Shown here piece after piece: positions 61,397-64,000 of a stretch of DNA of 64,000 nucleotides. The DNA comes from Ipomoea triloba (lineage: Eukaryota; Streptophyta; Magnoliopsida; Solanales; Convolvulaceae). The stretch spans positions 5,307,421 through 5,371,420 of the forward strand of contig NC_044920.1 of assembly GCF_003576645.1 (NCBI RefSeq), read 5' to 3'. The first letter of the stretch is position 1. Each line of letters opens with the position of its first letter. The translations under genes and the position numbers were made by a program. The notes under the pieces are model-generated. The model worked only from the letters and a program-made list of their open reading frames with translations. It was not told where the DNA came from and did no database searches.

Positions 61397-63579
61397 GTAA
61401 TAATAATAATAATAAAAATAATAATAATAACAACAGAAGTGCCTGGACAATTTTTCCCGCTCAAATTCAAGGGCATTTTTGTAAAACCATTAATGTTAAT
61501 TGCTCTTTTTTCCGGTTTCAGTTGCTTAATTGCTCTTCATTTTTTTTTTTCGAGTTCAGTGGCTTATTTGGAGGTTATTCGAGTTCGATGGCTTAATTGT
61601 TGTTTCTCAAATAGTACGATGATTTATTTGTACTTTATCCCTATATTTTACCCTCTTAATTTATTATTTCTTACCTTTTCACATCTCTCTTTCTTAATTT
61701 CTATATAATATAATAGACTAATAATTATTATAGTACGTAATTATAATTATATAATTTATATATATACACACACACTTAAGGTATGAAAGTATAATTGCAC
61801 AATATTAATATAATTACCTACTAATTGTTATGATAATTAAAAAATTAATTGCATAGATATTAGTATAATTGACTAATAATTATTATGAAAATTAAGCTAA
61901 TAAATAAGAGATATTTATATAATTACAATTAAACATGGGTCGTTAGATTATCTTAAAGGTATATATACTTAAAGGTATAATACTATGAGAACAAAATACT
62001 ATGAGAACAAAATAAATTATCATTCTTAATTTTTAGTATATATATATTACTATATGTATATATATTTATGTATATATACTTAAAGGTATAATACTATGAG
62101 AACAAAATAAATTATCATTCTTAATTTTTAGTGTAATTACTATGGTAATATCTCTTTATATATTTTTATACTTAAGTATAAAAGTATAATTTCATAATCT
62201 ATCTATTATACTAATAAGGGCCAAAGAGAGTTAGGCCTAAAATGGGTAGAAAAAATGGCGGTCAAATTATTTAATAAAATTGATGGTTCAGATGAATTAT
62301 TTAATCAAATAGATGGTTAAGATAATTCATATTAATATTATTAATAGAGATTACCTAATTTAACCATACTTTTATGATTATCCGTTAAGTTTTCCGTTAA
62401 ATATTCTCTTCTCCGTTAATATTTCGTTAACTTTTAACTTATCCATTAATTTCTATAAGAAAGGTCTTAGATTCGAACCTCATCTCAATCAAATTTGACA
62501 TAATCAAGTTTCTCACTCTATTTTACTCTTATTAAATTATTAAATAAATTAGTAGCTACAACAAAAAACGATACATATGTATTTCTTTAATTTAGAATTA
62601 TGTGTCATACCTTTATTTGAAAAAATTATTTATTATCAAAAAATTAAATTAAATAAGAGAAATAATTTCATTAGTTATATTGTCTTTATTTTCTCTCATG
62701 CAAAGATTCTTTACATTCAAATTTATCAATTGATATTCATTACATTGTCCATTATCTTATTTTTACAATATCTTGTAATTAAATATCAAAGTTATAGTAC
62801 CAAATAATGTTATATATTTATTTACCAAGTATTTTATTAATACTATGAAAAAAAATTTAAAATAATTTGAAGCTAATTATATTAACTACTTGGGGATTGG
62901 TTGACAAAGAGAGTACTCAAATAATAACCCAACAAATTGAAGTGAAATCACTCTATTTTACTCTTATTGAATTAAATAAATTAGTAGTTACACCAAAAAA
63001 TGATATATATGTATTTCTTTAATACCATGAAAAAAATAAAAAAAATAGTTTGAAACCAATCATATTAATTACTTGGGGGATTTGTTGACAATGAAAGTAC
63101 TCAAATAACCCATTACCCAGCAAATTGAAGCGAGAAACTACCTTTTAATATCTTTGGAATACATAATATTTTAAATTTTCAAATTTTTATTAATTTATTT
63201 AATTTTTTTTGCTTAAACTATGGATTTCTTTGTCCACAATAACTCATTCAACAATAATGGTTGAACCAAATGAACCCCAAGCAGAACACCTAAAGGAAAG
63301 TCCATAGCTCCTATATCATAATCTCATTGCATGACGTTGTCATCTATAATTATGATTACCTAATAATCATTATGGTAGTTAAGGAATTAATTTCACATAT
63401 ATTATTATAGTTAACTAATAATTATTATGTTAATTAAGTTAATAATTAAACATATATTAGTATATTTACAATTATACATGGGTCGCTGATTTTTTTAATA
63501 ATATTACAATTAATTCATTCATATATGGAGGACGAGGAAAAAGAAAGGTTAAAGGTGATATGGTGGACCGGATGGGTTT
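61367..63579. other. AT-rich repeat mosaic
   Basis: TA and AAT microsatellites lie at 61374-61430. A fragment of a fold-back MITE ('CAGTGGCTTATTTGG', 'CGATGGCTTAATTG') lies at 61440-61650. Two direct copies of a 60-bp block ('TACTTAAAGGTATAATACTA' onward) lie near 61970-62035 and 62075-62135. A Helitron-type 5' end TCTATCTATTATACTAATA begins near 62199. Repeated blocks occur between 62511-62590 and 62947-63025 and between 62840-62945 and 63022-63130. No gene. Confidence 0.45.
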
Positions 63580-64000
63580 GGACCGGGGTTTTTTCAGCAT
63601 TTCTGGGATGTAATTGGAGGTGATGTTGTTTTGTTCTGCAGACGATTTTTTTAGACTGGTAGCTTACCTGACAAGGTGAATGATACATTTATTGTGCTCA
63701 TCCCAAAGAAAGTAAATCCCGAGTCAATGAAAGATCTCCGACCCATAGCTCTATGTAATGTTCTGTATAAGATAGCTGCAAAGGTTTGCGCTAATAGGAT
63801 GAAGCCAATTCTTGATGATCTTATTTTGGGTGCTCAAAGTGCGTTTGTCCCTGGGCGACTGATAACGGATAACATTATGTTGGCATATGAAGCTCACCAC
63901 TATCTGAAACGAAAGACCCAAGGTAAAGAGGGTGTGGCGGTGCTTAAAGTTGATATGAGTAAGGCGTATGACAGAGTTGAATGGCAGTTCTTATGGGCTG
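63580..64000 (+). pseudogene. LINE (L1-type) reverse transcriptase, 5'-truncated, runs off the window
   Basis: The frame reads 'DGFGPGFFQHFWDVIGGDV', an in-frame TAG (63652-63654), then '[50 protein letters not shown]', '[22 protein letters not shown]' and '[14 protein letters not shown]'. These are the early reverse-transcriptase blocks of plant LINEs ([20 protein letters not shown], and the first catalytic Asp in VDMSKAYD). The upstream sequence at 63565 is unrelated AT-rich repeat, so the copy is 5'-truncated there. The YxDD motif would lie beyond position 64000. The stop makes this copy inactive. Confidence 0.92.

Overview
This is a transposon-rich piece of a plant nuclear genome. It carries interrupted genes with AT-rich, GT-AG introns, a full-size plant PDR-type ABC transporter, a plant DUF662 golgin-like gene, two plant cytosolic ribosomal protein eS27 genes, and nearly every class of plant transposable element. 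It looks eudicot, probably asterid, but that is an impression from gene style and repeat families, not a test.

Layout. 1-10,000: repeat debris. It holds a decayed Ty3/gypsy integrase (454-1193), elements built from degenerate short motifs, a gutted hAT element (3855-5120), a fold-back MITE (5171-5601) and a Mutator-type MITE (8234-8738). 10,802-17,864 (+): an intact 20-exon ABCG/PDR transporter of 1,485 residues, with a solo LTR in intron 19. 17,992-18,765: a Tourist-like MITE. 19,020-27,665: copy 1 of a segmental duplication carrying an intact RPS27 gene (minus strand). It is interrupted by a 4.5-kb PIF/Harbinger transposon (22,801-27,346) with TTA target duplications and two broken genes, and by a PDR-gene fragment that forms a perfect 35-bp inverted repeat (20,403-20,489). 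27,873-30,470: a Helitron with five tandem 5' ends and a decayed helicase C-terminus. 30,773-35,283 (minus): the 3' LTR and a long broken acidic/coiled-coil ORF of a large LTR element, Sirevirus-like in layout. 37,013-41,581 (+): a complete but mutated short-LTR copia element (Ale/Retrofit-like). 42,478-42,827: a truncated LINE. 42,940-43,387: a CACTA terminus. 43,832-45,944 (minus): an intact 4-exon DUF662 / RAB6-interacting-golgin-like gene. 48,070-49,395: nested MITEs. 49,395-53,060: copy 2 of the duplication, with a second intact RPS27 encoding the same protein. 55,187-60,683 (minus): a second copy of the copia family, carrying a 1.5-kb direct repeat across a single N that is probably an assembly artefact. 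It sits inside a Helitron-like repeat. 63,580-64,000 (+): a LINE reverse transcriptase running off the end.

The host genes are unrelated housekeeping or transport genes and do not form a pathway. The notable biology is the interplay of duplication and transposition. The two RPS27 segments act as occupied/empty-site controls for each other's insertions. One copia family has left two full copies and a solo LTR with the same non-canonical ends and perfect 5-bp target duplications. A piece of the PDR gene has been copied in inverted form 4 kb downstream, a configuration proposed for newborn MIRNA/siRNA loci.
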